From positions 40,596 through 104,595 of the forward strand of contig NZ_BIMH01000014.1 of assembly GCF_004000985.1 (NCBI RefSeq): a stretch of 64,000 nt of DNA, in the 5' to 3' direction. This DNA is from Paenibacillus validus NBRC 15382. Lineage in GTDB: Bacteria > Bacillota > Bacilli > Paenibacillales > NBRC-103111. Positions within the stretch are counted from its first letter, which is position 1; every line of letters starts with the position of its first letter. This document shows, in pieces, positions 29,991 through 39,510 of this stretch. Under the pieces are notes generated by a model. The model was given only the letters and a program-made list of their open reading frames with translations, ran no database searches and was not told the origin of the DNA. Made by a program: the position numbers and the translations under genes.

Positions 29991-30029
29991 TTGCAAAGAA
30001 TAAGATTATGGTATACTCAGAACTATACC
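29991..30029 (+). promoter_or_regulatory. corA promoter with overlapping inverted repeat
   Basis: TTGCAA (29991-29996) and TATACT (30012-30017) with 15 nt between. GGTATA (30010-30015) and TATACC (30024-30029) form a dyad over the -10 and start point, a candidate operator. No M-box magnesium riboswitch is present. Confidence 0.45.
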
Positions 30030-30057
30030 AACAAACCGAATGACCAAGGAGTTATTC

Positions 30058-31008
30058 ATGATTCGTTCATTAGCGGTAACCTACGATTTGCAAGTGATGG
30101 AGGACGTTTCATTAAACCGTCTTGCAGATGCCGATATTCGTTGGTATTGGGTCGACTTTAATGATCCAACCGAAGAGGAAGCGAAACTTTTAGAAAGTCA
30201 TTTTCATTTTCACCCGCTTGCCGTCGAAGATTGCTTCCATTTGCTGCAAAGGCCTAAATTAGATCATTATGAGGATGTGCATTTTTTCGTCATGCACGCG
30301 ATTCATCCCCAAACACTTGCCGCCGAGGAAGTGGATTTATTTTTAGGAAACAACTTTGTCGTCACCTTCCATTTGAACCCTGCGAGGGAAGTGGAGGATG
30401 CCTGGGCCAAGATCAGCGGGCAGAATAAAGGCGTTGACCAAGGCCCCATTTATGCGGCTTACCTCATTATGGACAAGCTGGTGGATCAATATTTCCCCAG
30501 TGTTTATCAAATCGAAGATCAGCTGAACGATATCGAGAATAAGGTTAGGTCGGAATCGATCCAGGCGTTAATGGACGATATTTTCGAAATCCGCTCCAAA
30601 TTGTTAAAGCTTCGGCGAACGATTGTACCTATGCGCGATCTTCTGTACCGGGTCATTAATTCCGAACGTATTGAAGGCATCAAGGAACATTTGTTTTACT
30701 TCAAGGATGTCCATGACCACCTGCTGAAGCTGTCCGAGATGATTGACTCCAACCGGGATGTAACGGCCGATATGCGGGATAGCTACATCTCGCTGAATTC
30801 AAACCGGATGAATACGATTATGAAAACTTTAACCGTTATTACGACCATCTTCATGCCTTTAACCTTCATTGCGGGCATTTACGGCATGAACTTTGAGAAC
30901 ATGCCCGAGTTAAAATGGCAGTGGGGCTATTTTATCGTTTTGGCGCTGATGTTCGCCATCGGTTTTGGCATGTTTACCTGGTTTAGAAAAAAAGGTTGGT
31001 TTAACTAG
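30058..31008 (+). CDS. corA: CorA-type magnesium/cobalt transporter
   Basis: 316-aa CorA family channel. The long N-terminal cytoplasmic domain ends in a stalk helix, then two membrane helices at the C-terminus (about 255-275 and 288-308) flank the signature YGMN of the pore loop. CorA forms a pentamer for divalent cation uptake. The frame opens at 30040, but ATG 30058 has AAGGAG six bases before it. It is flanked by terminators and so is a single-gene unit. Confidence 0.95.
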   Translation: MIRSLAVTYDLQVMEDVSLNRLADADIRWYWVDFNDPTEEEAKLLESHFHFHPLAVEDCFHLLQRPKLDHYEDVHFFVMHAIHPQTLAAEEVDLFLGNNFVVTFHLNPAREVEDAWAKISGQNKGVDQGPIYAAYLIMDKLVDQYFPSVYQIEDQLNDIENKVRSESIQALMDDIFEIRSKLLKLRRTIVPMRDLLYRVINSERIEGIKEHLFYFKDVHDHLLKLSEMIDSNRDVTADMRDSYISLNSNRMNTIMKTLTVITTIFMPLTFIAGIYGMNFENMPELKWQWGYFIVLALMFAIGFGMFTWFRKKGWFN

Positions 31009-31009
31009 A

Positions 31010-31047
31010 AAAATCCGATGCTCCCTGACCAGGGAACATCGGATTTT
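31010..31047. terminator. Bidirectional terminator, corA versus amidase
   Basis: AAAATCCGATG (31010-31020) pairs with CATCGGATTTT (31037-31047) around an inner TCCCT/AGGGA stem. Confidence 0.88.
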
Positions 31048-31060
31048 ATCGGACTGGCCG

Positions 31061-32332
31061 TTATTTGGGATTCTTATAACGGTCGATCAGCGCTGCGGCC
31101 TCCGCCCGGTTCATTGCGCGCTCCGGCGCAAATTCGGTTGCGGTAACGCCGTCAATGAAGCCGCTCGCTTTCAGCGCCGCGATCGCCTCCGCCGCCCAGT
31201 AGTCCCCGGGCACGTCGCGGAACGGCTGGCGGACGCTGTCCGCCGGCGCAGGCTTGGCCAAGCGCTGGAACAGGGCGGCTACCTCGGCGCGACTGACCGG
31301 GTTGTCCGGTCGCAGCGTGCCGTCGGGGTAGCCGTCCAGCAGGCCGGCCTTCACAGCCTGATCCAGCGCGGCGTAAGCCCAGTGCCCCGCCGTCACGTCG
31401 CGGAAGGCGGCCGCGCCTTTCTTCGTCGCGTCGCTGCGGCAGCCGCCCGCGTCATACACGGCTTGTGCGACCGTCGCTGCGGCGCCGCTTGCGCAAGCCG
31501 GGTTCTCAGCCGCGGCCGCGTCCAGGTCGAACAAGCGGCCGAGCAGCGTCACCCACTCGGCTCGCGTCAGCGCACGTGCCGGTTCGAAGCGCTTGCCGGT
31601 GCCGGTCACGATGGCTTGATCCGCGAGGCGCTGGATCGCTTCGCGCGCCCAATGGCCGCGCGTATCGGGGAAGGTTAGATTCGGCGGCAGATACGCCTCG
31701 ATGCCCTTGGCGATTCCTTCCGCCATCGTCAGACGAGCCGAATCGTTCGCCAGCAGCGCCGCATCCGCGGAGTTCGACAGAAACGCCGTCTCGACCAGCA
31801 CGCTGGGAATATTACCCGACCGAACGACGTACACGGCGCTCGGCACCAGACCGCGGTCTTCGCCGCCGACGGTTGCAACGAAGCTGTCCAGCACCTTCCT
31901 GGCGAGCTCGCGGCTTTCGGAGGTCAGCGCTCTCATCTCCGCGCTGGCCGGATAACTGGCTTGGGGATAAGCATCATCGTAGTAGAGAACCATGGCGCCT
32001 CGAGTGGACGGATTCGAGTACGAATTCGCATGGATGGATACGAACAAATCCGCGTTTTGGTTTTTGGCGAAGGCGACCCGCTCGCTCAGCGATAAATAAA
32101 CGTCGGAGTCGCGGGACATGCGCACATCGTAGCCGCGTTGTTCAAGCAAATCGCGCAATTTACGGGAAATGTCCAGATTGACAACTTTCTCTTGCAGTCC
32201 GTTCACGCCGATCGCGCCCGGATCGTAACCTCCATGCCCCGGATCGACGACCACGGTCGCCGCCGAGGCTTGTCCGGGCAGCGTCCAGACGCATAACGCA
32301 ACAAGTGCGGCTCGAAGCCAACGTTGTGCCAT
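31061..32332 (-). CDS. Secreted N-acetylmuramoyl-L-alanine amidase with three SLH domains
   Basis: 423 aa. A signal peptide (1-24, ending ASA) is followed by an Amidase_3 catalytic domain. The zinc ligands are H33 in DPGHGG, E48 and H101 in SIHANS, and the catalytic glutamate is E181 in VETAFLSN. It cuts the bond between MurNAc and L-alanine in peptidoglycan. The C-terminal half has three S-layer homology repeats (from about 219, 306 and 366: FPDTRGHW, FRDVTAGHW, FRDVPGDYW), which in other proteins bind pyruvylated wall polymers. The middle linker holds two cysteines that might pair. AAAGGGGG precedes the ATG. Confidence 0.92.
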   Translation of the reverse strand: MAQRWLRAALVALCVWTLPGQASAATVVVDPGHGGYDPGAIGVNGLQEKVVNLDISRKLRDLLEQRGYDVRMSRDSDVYLSLSERVAFAKNQNADLFVSIHANSYSNPSTRGAMVLYYDDAYPQASYPASAEMRALTSESRELARKVLDSFVATVGGEDRGLVPSAVYVVRSGNIPSVLVETAFLSNSADAALLANDSARLTMAEGIAKGIEAYLPPNLTFPDTRGHWAREAIQRLADQAIVTGTGKRFEPARALTRAEWVTLLGRLFDLDAAAAENPACASGAAATVAQAVYDAGGCRSDATKKGAAAFRDVTAGHWAYAALDQAVKAGLLDGYPDGTLRPDNPVSRAEVAALFQRLAKPAPADSVRQPFRDVPGDYWAAEAIAALKASGFIDGVTATEFAPERAMNRAEAAALIDRYKNPK

Positions 32333-32356
32333 CCGGTCCCCCCCCTTTCCGTCATT

Positions 32357-32384
32357 ATTCTACAGGCTTTTATGAGCACTGTAA
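32357..32384 (-). promoter_or_regulatory. Candidate promoter of the amidase gene
   Basis: On the minus strand TTACAG, 16-nt spacer, TAGAAT, about 25 bases before the start. Confidence 0.45.
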
Positions 32385-32429
32385 GCTGGTAACATCCTCC
32401 AACAAAAAACAGCCCGCCTCTTCCAAATA

Positions 32430-32438
32430 TGGTATAAT
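32430..32438 (+). promoter_or_regulatory. Extended -10 promoter for the DUF4321-maf unit
   Basis: TGGTATAAT, an extended -10, lies about 70 bases before the DUF4321 start and diverges from the amidase promoter. Confidence 0.5.
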
Positions 32439-32509
32439 AACGAATGGCCCTGACGTATAAAAATCAGACAGCACGGGTTAATATTTTCCCGAAAGAGGTA
32501 ACCTATATC

Positions 32510-32752
32510 TTGAAAAAAAATACGTTTACCCTCATTCTATTGCTGCTTGTCGGTCTCATTGCGGGAACGCTCATCGGGCAGTTATTGTCGGCTTATTCCG
32601 TACTTGCCTTTTTGACCAGGTCGGTCGAGCTCTCCTGGCAGCCGAAGGCGGATTTGCTCGTCATCCGGTACTACCTCGATTTTCATATCCGACTTAACCT
32701 GATCAGCATTGCCGGATTGGCGGCGGGCTTTTGGACTTTTAGGAAACTGTAA
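32510..32752 (+). CDS. DUF4321 small membrane protein
   Basis: 80 aa from TTG 32510; GAAAGAGGT lies nine bases upstream, and this start gives the family-like MKKNTFTLILLLLVGLIAG. Two hydrophobic helices (about 5-27 and 60-77) enclose a short region with SWQPKADLLVIRYYLDF. DUF4321 proteins occur in sporulating Firmicutes next to maf/radC. Their function is unknown. The frame is also open upstream to 32444 without a good ribosome site. Confidence 0.8.
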   Translation: MKKNTFTLILLLLVGLIAGTLIGQLLSAYSVLAFLTRSVELSWQPKADLLVIRYYLDFHIRLNLISIAGLAAGFWTFRKL

Positions 32753-32795
32753 GAAACGGCTACCTTATTAAAAATTCGAAGCGGGGGATCGTTTT

Positions 32796-33407
32796 ATGTC
32801 GATTACGACGACAAAAATCGTCATTTTGGCTTCATCGTCGCCGCGGCGGCAACAATTAATAAGCTCTTTGTCGCTTCCGTATCGGATCGAAGTCAGCGAT
32901 GTCGATGAGACGACGGACCCTGGAAGGACGCCGTCGCAAATCGTAGAAGAGTTGTCCGAACGCAAAGCGAGGGCGATCTACGAACGTTATGAGAGAGAAC
33001 CTGCCCAAGCGGAGGACGGCGTCATTGTCGGTTCCGATACGATCGTTGTGTTGGATGGGAACGTGCTCGGCAAGCCGCGCGACGAAGAGGACGCTTTCCG
33101 GATGCTGAAACGGCTGCAAGGACGCGAGCACGAGGTGTACAGCGGCGTCACTTGCATCGGACTTGCCGACGGACGGACGAGCGTGGCCCACGAGCGCACC
33201 GTCGTCCGGATGAAGCCGATGTCGGATGAGCGGATCCGCCGATATATCGCAACCCGCGAACCACTGGACAAGGCCGGTTCTTATGCGATCCAAGGGATCG
33301 GCGCGACGATCGTGGAACGAATCGAGGGCGATTATTTCAATGTCGTCGGACTTCCGATGTCGCTGCTTTCCGACATGTTGGCTGATTTTTCTATTGCTGT
33401 TTTTTGA
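32796..33407 (+). CDS. maf: Maf family nucleoside triphosphate pyrophosphatase
   Basis: 203-aa Maf protein. The N-terminal signature LASSSPRRQQLI and the VGSDTIVVLDG segment with the metal-binding aspartate are intact. Maf enzymes hydrolyse non-canonical or UTP/dTTP nucleotides, and in B. subtilis overproduction blocks septation. GGGGGAT precedes the ATG. It is followed by radC and mreB as in B. subtilis. Confidence 0.96.
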   Translation: MSITTTKIVILASSSPRRQQLISSLSLPYRIEVSDVDETTDPGRTPSQIVEELSERKARAIYERYEREPAQAEDGVIVGSDTIVVLDGNVLGKPRDEEDAFRMLKRLQGREHEVYSGVTCIGLADGRTSVAHERTVVRMKPMSDERIRRYIATREPLDKAGSYAIQGIGATIVERIEGDYFNVVGLPMSLLSDMLADFSIAVF

Positions 33408-33416
33408 CCGGGTGAA

Positions 33417-33426
33417 ATGGTATAAT
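33417..33426 (+). promoter_or_regulatory. Extended -10 promoter before radC
   Basis: TGGTATAAT ends at 33426, ten bases after the maf stop. A clear -35 is not seen. Confidence 0.45.
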
Positions 33427-33508
33427 GGGTGTTCTAGAATAACCGGCTGCAGGCGTGACGGCGGGTTTGTCCGCTGTCGGCCGCCAGGGAGAAGAAAGAG
33501 GGGAATGC

Positions 33509-34198
33509 ATGGAATCGCACAATATCACATTGCGCGATGTCCCGAATGAAGACCGACCTAGAGAACGAATGATGCAGCATGGGGCTGAGGCTTTAAGCAA
33601 CGCGGAACTGCTCGCCATATTACTGCGAACCGGCACCTACCAGGAATCGGCGGTCCGCTTGGCCGAGCGGCTGCTTCGGGAGAGCGGGGGGCTGCGGGCG
33701 CTCGTCGATGTAAGCCTGGAGCAGCTGACTTCTTTCAAAGGCATCGGCGCCGCCAAGGCGCTGCAAATCAAAGCCGGGATCGAGCTTGGACGAAGATTGG
33801 CGCGGTCGGCGATGAACGAAACCGTGACCATCCGTTCGCCGCAGGATGCCGCCGCGATTTTGACGGAGGATATGCGCTATTTGCAAAAAGAACATTTCGT
33901 CTGCTTGTTTCTGAACACGAAAAACCATGTGATCGGACAGGAGACGCTATCGATGGGCAGCTTGAACGCTTCGATCGTGCATCCGCGCGAAGTGTTTCGG
34001 GCCGCGATCAAACGAAGCAGCGCTTCCATCGTATGTGCTCACAACCATCCGAGCGGCGACCCGACCCCAAGTCCCGAGGACATTCAAATGACGAAACGGC
34101 TTGTGGAGGCCGGTGACATCGTGGGAATCGAAGTGCTCGATCATCTCATTATCGGCGACCTCCGCTTCGTGAGTTTGAAGGAACTCGGATTGATGTAA
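33509..34198 (+). CDS. radC: RadC/YsxA JAB-domain protein
   Basis: 229 aa from ATG 33509, chosen because AGAGGGG lies just before it. N-terminal helix-hairpin-helix region (SFKGIGAAKALQIKAGIELG, about 65-85) and C-terminal JAMM-type metalloprotease-like fold with the motif HNHPSGDPTPS. Despite the name, a DNA-repair role is not established for the family. Position between maf and mreB is conserved. Confidence 0.95.
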   Translation: MESHNITLRDVPNEDRPRERMMQHGAEALSNAELLAILLRTGTYQESAVRLAERLLRESGGLRALVDVSLEQLTSFKGIGAAKALQIKAGIELGRRLARSAMNETVTIRSPQDAAAILTEDMRYLQKEHFVCLFLNTKNHVIGQETLSMGSLNASIVHPREVFRAAIKRSSASIVCAHNHPSGDPTPSPEDIQMTKRLVEAGDIVGIEVLDHLIIGDLRFVSLKELGLM

Positions 34199-34204
34199 TA
34201 TAAT
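34175..34204 (+). promoter_or_regulatory. Candidate mreB promoter
   Basis: TTGAAG (34175-34180), 18-nt spacer, TATAAT (34199-34204), overlapping the radC stop codon. Confidence 0.6.
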
Positions 34205-34253
34205 ACAAAACGCGTGAGACACGCCTTCAAATAGAGAAGGGAGTACCCTATTT

Positions 34254-35294
34254 ATGTTTGGTTTCGAAGGATTTACGAAAGATTTAGGTATCGATCTCGG
34301 TACCGCCAACACACTAGTTTACGTCAAAGGAAAAGGCATCGTCGTCCGGGAACCGTCCGTAGTCGCGATCCGTACCGATACGAAAACAATTGAAGCCGTC
34401 GGCGAGGCCGCCAAAAAAATGATCGGACGCACCCCCGGCAACATCCGGGCCATCCGTCCGATGAAGGACGGCGTCATTGCCGATTTTGAGACGACGTCGA
34501 CGATGATCAAATATTTCATTCGCCAGGCGCAGAAGCAGCGGTTGCTGTTCCAGCGCCACCCCAGCGTCATGGTATGCGTGCCTTCCGGGATAACCGCCGT
34601 CGAGAAGCGCGCGGTGGAAGACGCGACGCGGCAAGCCGGCGCGCGCGATGCCTATACCATTGAAGAGCCGTTCGCCGCGGCCATCGGCGCCGACTTGCCG
34701 GTCTGGGAGCCGACCGGCAGCATGGTGGTTGACATCGGCGGCGGGACGACCGAGGTGGCTGTCATTTCGCTCGGCGGTATCGTCACGAGCCGTTCGATCC
34801 GAGTAGCCGGCGATGAGATGGACGAGGCGATCACCCAATACATTAAGCGCACCTACAACTTGATGATTGGAGAACGGACCAGCGAGCAGATCAAGATGGA
34901 AATCGGTTCGGCGCTTCCGATGGAAACGTCGGCCAAGCTGGAAATCCGCGGCCGCGACCTGGTGTCGGGACTGCCCAAAACGATGTCGATCAGCTCGGAT
35001 GAGATCACCGAAGCGTTGAGCGATACGGTGAACAGCATCGTTGACGCGGTAAAGGTGACGCTGGAGAAATGCCCGCCGGAGCTGTCTGCGGACATCATGG
35101 ATCGCGGTATTGTGCTGACAGGCGGCGGGGGACTGCTGCGCAACCTGGACAGGCTGCTTGCACGCGAAACCGGGATGCCGGTGCTTGTGGCGGAAAATCC
35201 GCTCGACTGCGTAGCGATCGGAACGGGCCGCGCGCTTGAGAACATCCATTTGTTCAAAACGAGATCGGGTCCTACCAGTAAAGCCAGACGTTAA
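34254..35294 (+). CDS. mreB: Rod shape-determining actin homologue MreB
   Basis: 346-aa actin-like ATPase. Phosphate-binding motifs [13 protein letters not shown] at the N-terminus and [13 protein letters not shown] (about residue 160), and [12 protein letters not shown] near the C-terminus. MreB filaments on the inner membrane guide side-wall peptidoglycan synthesis with MreC, MreD and RodA, all encoded just downstream. AAGGGAG precedes the ATG. Confidence 0.98.
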   Translation: MFGFEGFTKDLGIDLGTANTLVYVKGKGIVVREPSVVAIRTDTKTIEAVGEAAKKMIGRTPGNIRAIRPMKDGVIADFETTSTMIKYFIRQAQKQRLLFQRHPSVMVCVPSGITAVEKRAVEDATRQAGARDAYTIEEPFAAAIGADLPVWEPTGSMVVDIGGGTTEVAVISLGGIVTSRSIRVAGDEMDEAITQYIKRTYNLMIGERTSEQIKMEIGSALPMETSAKLEIRGRDLVSGLPKTMSISSDEITEALSDTVNSIVDAVKVTLEKCPPELSADIMDRGIVLTGGGGLLRNLDRLLARETGMPVLVAENPLDCVAIGTGRALENIHLFKTRSGPTSKARR

Positions 35295-35354
35295 GATGAT
35301 TGTTCCGATAGCCGGATTTACCGCATTAAAGGTTGCAGGTGGAAGGTGTAAGCA

Positions 35355-36209
35355 TTGAAGCTACTGGGGAACAAAAGACTGCTTATTCTGATGCTCGGCC
35401 TGATTTGTTTCATCGCGCTTATGGGATTGACGTTCGGTAAGCGGGGATATGAAACATGGCCGGAAAAGTTTGTCAAAGACTCAATCTCCTGGACGCAGGG
35501 ATTGATTTATAAGCCGGTGGGCATGATCACCGGTTTCTTTCAAGATGTAGGCCAGCTGTGGACGATCTACGAAGAAAACAAGGTGCTTCGGGGAACGTTG
35601 TCCCGTTATGCCCGCGATACGACGCGTTTGAACGATCTTGAATTGCAGAATCAGCGGCTGCAGGACGCCCTTGGCTTTACCGAACGGCAAAAACAGATGA
35701 ATCAATACAAATTCCGCATTGCCGAGGTCGTGTCGTTCGTCCAACAAGGGAAATCGATCACGATCAATTTAGGCGAGAAGGACAACATTCGGCCGAACAT
35801 GGCGGTCATATCGGTAGAAGGCTTGATCGGCCGTGTGACCGAGGTGTCTGCGTTTTATTCGAACGTGCAGCTGTTGACCGGCATCGACGACAAAGCGGCG
35901 CTTGAGTCCAAAGCGATATCCGTCACGGTCAAGACGAAGGAGAACGAGTCATTCGGTTTGATCGAGAAATACGATCCGGAGGCGGGCAAGCTCGTCATGA
36001 CCAAAATCGATCCGAACGACCCGCTCCAGGTTGGGGATACGGTCATTACATCGGGCAAAGGGCTTGTGTTTCCGCGCGGCATCGAGGTGGGCAAAGTCAT
36101 CGAACGGCGCGAAGGCGATTTTGGCATTACCCACGTCGCCACGATAGAACCGTTCGCTTCCTTCAATCATCTTCGCGAAGTGTTCGTCGTTGAAGTGCCG
36201 GAGAGTTGA
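35355..36209 (+). CDS. mreC: Rod shape-determining protein MreC
   Basis: 284 aa from TTG 35355, which has GGAAGGTG six bases upstream. One N-terminal membrane helix (about 8-26), a coiled coil (about 65-110) and the beta-rich outer domain follow. MreC links MreB to the outer elongation machinery and stimulates the RodA-PBP2 pair. Length and order match the family. Confidence 0.96.
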   Translation: MKLLGNKRLLILMLGLICFIALMGLTFGKRGYETWPEKFVKDSISWTQGLIYKPVGMITGFFQDVGQLWTIYEENKVLRGTLSRYARDTTRLNDLELQNQRLQDALGFTERQKQMNQYKFRIAEVVSFVQQGKSITINLGEKDNIRPNMAVISVEGLIGRVTEVSAFYSNVQLLTGIDDKAALESKAISVTVKTKENESFGLIEKYDPEAGKLVMTKIDPNDPLQVGDTVITSGKGLVFPRGIEVGKVIERREGDFGITHVATIEPFASFNHLREVFVVEVPES

Positions 36210-36223
36210 GGTGACGGGCAAAA

Positions 36224-36751
36224 GTGAGTTATAAGAAGCTTTGGTTGATTTTGTTCGGTTTGTTTTTGTTGGAAACGACGCTGCTGCCTTGGATCATCCC
36301 CCTCAGTTGGCAGTCGAACGTGGAAGTGAACCCGCACTTCGTGCTCGTTGTCGTTCTGTTCATCGGGCTATACATCCATCGGCATGTGGCGCTGATGTAC
36401 GGATTGATTTTCGGCATGCTGTTCGATTTCATGACCTTCTCGCCGATGCTGGGGCCGGTGACGTTCGCCATGGGGCTGGCCGGGTATTTGGCCGGCTTGA
36501 TGCAGGGGAGGATTTATTCCAGCATTGTGATCAGCATGCTAGTGATCGGTCTCGGCCATTTATTTTACGACGCAGCCTTATTCGGAATTTATCGTTTATT
36601 TCGCGTGACCCATATCCAGTTTGAGTGGGTGTTCCTGCATCGGATGCTGCCCAGCATGCTCATTAATTTGTTATTCGCACTGGCCATTTACGTGCCGATA
36701 CGTCGTTTGTTCGAGAGCATGCCCGGAAAACCGGCGGAGAACGAAGAATAA
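36224..36751 (+). CDS. mreD: Rod shape-determining protein MreD
   Basis: 175-aa protein with five or six membrane helices. GTG 36224 start follows GAGGTGA. MreD is the third membrane part of the elongasome core. Assignment rests on hydrophobicity pattern, size and position between mreC and minC, as in B. subtilis. Confidence 0.92.
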   Translation: MSYKKLWLILFGLFLLETTLLPWIIPLSWQSNVEVNPHFVLVVVLFIGLYIHRHVALMYGLIFGMLFDFMTFSPMLGPVTFAMGLAGYLAGLMQGRIYSSIVISMLVIGLGHLFYDAALFGIYRLFRVTHIQFEWVFLHRMLPSMLINLLFALAIYVPIRRLFESMPGKPAENEE

Positions 36752-36821
36752 ATTTCCGCGGCCCGGCAGGAGAACGCCTGCGCCAAGCCGAATTGTATAG
36801 GCTTAGGAGGTAGGAACGTTT

Positions 36822-37478
36822 ATGACGGCAGCCAAACATCATGTGACAATCAAAGGTGTTAAAGACGGGCTCGTCTTTTTACTTGATGATACATGTGAAT
36901 TTTCTGACGTGCTGGAAGAATTGAACCACAAGTTGGAAAAGACGCATCAGCAAATTTTAACCGGACCGATTATCCATGTCCATGTAAAGCTCGGAAAGCG
37001 GGCGGTTACGGACGAACAGAAAGAACAGGTGCGCCGGATTATTAGTCAAAAGGGCAATCTGTTGATCCAATCGATGGAGTCGCTGGATCCCTCGCAAGAC
37101 AGGGAGATGCCGGACGCCTCAGACGTGAAGATCGTCAGAGGCATCGTTCGCTCCGGACAAACCTTGACGCATGAAGGCGACATGCTTCTGCTTGGAGATA
37201 TCAACCCGGGGGGCGCCATCGTCAGCACGGGCAGCATCTATATTATGGGTTCGCTGCGCGGAATGGCGCACGCGGGAGCGGACGGAGACGAGACAGCCGT
37301 TATCGCCGCCTCGCACATGCGGCCGACGCAGCTTCGCATAGGGGGTATCATCAGTCGTCCGCCGGACGAGTGGGACCTCAGCGAAGCTTTTGATGCGTAT
37401 ATGGAGTTCGCTTATGTGAAGCATGGTAAAATGGAAATCGACAAAATTCATCACATGCACCGATTTGCGCTCTTATAA
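36822..37478 (+). CDS. minC: Septum site-determining protein MinC
   Basis: 218 aa. The N-terminal FtsZ-inhibiting domain (1-100) is followed by the C-terminal beta-helix domain with VRSGQTLTHEGDMLLLGDINPGG split over residues 107-129, the MinC_C signature that binds MinD. It blocks Z-ring assembly near poles together with MinD. AGGAGGT precedes the ATG. Confidence 0.96.
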   Translation: MTAAKHHVTIKGVKDGLVFLLDDTCEFSDVLEELNHKLEKTHQQILTGPIIHVHVKLGKRAVTDEQKEQVRRIISQKGNLLIQSMESLDPSQDREMPDASDVKIVRGIVRSGQTLTHEGDMLLLGDINPGGAIVSTGSIYIMGSLRGMAHAGADGDETAVIAASHMRPTQLRIGGIISRPPDEWDLSEAFDAYMEFAYVKHGKMEIDKIHHMHRFALL

Positions 37479-37550
37479 TAAAATTAAAGACCGGAACTAT
37501 ACATGTGATCACTGTGTACTTTTTAAACTACCCTTGAAGGAGTGGGACCT

Positions 37551-38348
37551 ATGGGAGAGGCAATCGTCATCACTTCAGGCAAAGGCGGTGTCGGTAAAAC
37601 GACGACGTCGGCCAACATCGGCACGGCATTGGCGCTGCAGGGCAAGAAAGTGGTCATGGTCGATACCGATATCGGGTTGCGCAACCTGGACGTCGTGATG
37701 GGCTTGGAGAACCGGATTATTTACGATCTGATCGACGTAGCCGAAGGACGCTGCCGTTTGCCGCAAGCCTTGGTCAAAGACAAGCGCTTTGATGAACTGT
37801 ACATGCTTCCTGCGGCGCAAACGAAAGACAAACATGCGATTTCCCCGGACGCGGTCCGGCAAATTGTGCTCGATCTGAAGCGGGACTTCGAATATGTCAT
37901 TATTGATTGTCCGGCCGGTATCGAGCAGGGCTTCAAGAACGCGATCGCCGGCGCGGACAAGGCGATCGTCGTCACGACGCCGGAGAATGCGGCCGTCCGC
38001 GACGCCGACCGGATCATCGGGCTGCTGGAGAAGGAACCGAACGTGGAGTCGCCGAAGCTGGTGATCAACCGCATTCGTCCGAACATGGTCAAGAAGGGCG
38101 AAATGCTTGACGTCGATGAAATTTGTTCGGTGCTCGCCATCGATTTGCTCGGCATCGTCCCTGATGACGAATATGTCATTAAAGCGGCCAACATGGGCGA
38201 ACCTACGGTGATGAACCCGAATTCCCGCGCGGCGATCGCTTACCGCAATATCGCCCGCCGTATACTTGGCGACTCCGTGCCGTTGATGCAGCTTGAAGAC
38301 CGTTCCGGTATGTTCATCAAAATGAAAAAGTTTTTCGGGATAGGATGA
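37551..38348 (+). CDS. minD: Septum site-determining ATPase MinD
   Basis: 265 aa from ATG 37551 (AAGGAG nine bases upstream), rather than the in-frame GTG 37542. Deviant Walker A GKGGVGKTT, switch IDCPAGIE and a C-terminal amphipathic helix (MFIKMKKFFGIG) that binds membrane. MinD recruits MinC. As in Bacillus there is no minE. Confidence 0.97.
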   Translation: MGEAIVITSGKGGVGKTTTSANIGTALALQGKKVVMVDTDIGLRNLDVVMGLENRIIYDLIDVAEGRCRLPQALVKDKRFDELYMLPAAQTKDKHAISPDAVRQIVLDLKRDFEYVIIDCPAGIEQGFKNAIAGADKAIVVTTPENAAVRDADRIIGLLEKEPNVESPKLVINRIRPNMVKKGEMLDVDEICSVLAIDLLGIVPDDEYVIKAANMGEPTVMNPNSRAAIAYRNIARRILGDSVPLMQLEDRSGMFIKMKKFFGIG

Positions 38349-38355
38349 AAGTCAA

Positions 38356-39510
38356 GTGCTGCACAAGTTTAAAAAAATTGACCCGCTGATCGTCTTCCTG
38401 CTGCTCGCTTTTATGGTGATCAGCACGCTGCTGCTGTACAGTGCGACCTTGAATGACAGTATGTTCACATTCGATACGAAGAAGCTGGCGATCGTTTACT
38501 CGATTTCCATTGTGGCATTCTTTTTGACGGCGGCTTTCGATTACCGGGTGTTGATCAAGACGTCGTATTATTTGTACGGTATCGGTATTTTGCTGCTGGT
38601 GGCCGTTTATTTCTTCGGTTCCAAAATCAACGGCGCCCGCGGTTGGTTCAAAGGACTGCCGTTCGGACTCGACTTTCAACCGGTCGAACTTGTCAAAATT
38701 ATTTTAATCTTGACGCTGGCTACCTTCATGGCGAGACGAAAGGGCGAACCGCTTGAACTGCTGCGCGATGTCATTCCCATCGGTCTGATCGCGCTGCTGC
38801 CGATTTCACTTGTCATTATCCAGCCCGATCTCGGCAATGCGATCATCTTGGGCGTTATCTTGATCGGTATGTATTGGATCGGAAATATCAAGCTCATCTA
38901 CGCTTTTCTTGGCGCGGCGATCATCACCGGCCTCTCGTACTTGTTTATATTTTTGTTCAAGCTGTACCATGTGCCGCTGCAAGCGTTCTTGAGATCGAAG
39001 GAGCTGCCGACGCACTGGATGGATCGGATCAATACGTTCGTTAACCCGACCGAAGCCGATAAGAACGATACGTACCACGTCGATAACGCCATCCGCGCAA
39101 TCGGTTCAGGTTCGCTGACGGGGGAAGGGTATTTGAACGGATCGTCCATCCACAGCAATTTCATTCCGGTCGCCTATACCGATTCGATCTTCGTCGTCGT
39201 CGGCGAGGAGTTCGGGTTCGTAGGCGCGTCGATCTTGCTTTTAATGTATTTCGTGCTCATCTATCGGATGATCCTCATTTCCATTTATTGCGACAATTAT
39301 GCCGGTTCGTTCATCATTATCGGCATTGTGTCGATGCTCGTCTTTCAAATCTTTCAGAATGTCGGCATGATGATCGGCATTATGCCGCTCACCGGGATTA
39401 CGCTGCCGTTCATCAGCTACGGCGGTACGTCGTTATTGATCAACATGGTGGCGATGGGGCTCGTAATGAGCATTCGTATGCATGACGACAAGCTGTTGGA
39501 CGAAGAATGA
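38356..39510 (+). CDS. rodA: SEDS-family peptidoglycan polymerase RodA/FtsW type
   Basis: 384-aa protein with about ten membrane helices. The large outer loop contains PVAYTDSIFVVVGEEFG with D276, which corresponds to the essential aspartate of SEDS glycosyltransferases; the C-terminal GGTSLLINMVAMGL is also typical. GTG start seven bases after minD. Location next to mre and min genes favours RodA. In B. subtilis spoIVFA follows minD directly; here rodA is followed by a terminator and then the nitrate genes. Confidence 0.92.
   Translation: MLHKFKKIDPLIVFLLLAFMVISTLLLYSATLNDSMFTFDTKKLAIVYSISIVAFFLTAAFDYRVLIKTSYYLYGIGILLLVAVYFFGSKINGARGWFKGLPFGLDFQPVELVKIILILTLATFMARRKGEPLELLRDVIPIGLIALLPISLVIIQPDLGNAIILGVILIGMYWIGNIKLIYAFLGAAIITGLSYLFIFLFKLYHVPLQAFLRSKELPTHWMDRINTFVNPTEADKNDTYHVDNAIRAIGSGSLTGEGYLNGSSIHSNFIPVAYTDSIFVVVGEEFGFVGASILLLMYFVLIYRMILISIYCDNYAGSFIIIGIVSMLVFQIFQNVGMMIGIMPLTGITLPFISYGGTSLLINMVAMGLVMSIRMHDDKLLDEE

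Noticed and set aside
29964..30057. M-box magnesium riboswitch before corA
   Set aside because: The gap is under 100 bases and has no M-box consensus or terminator.
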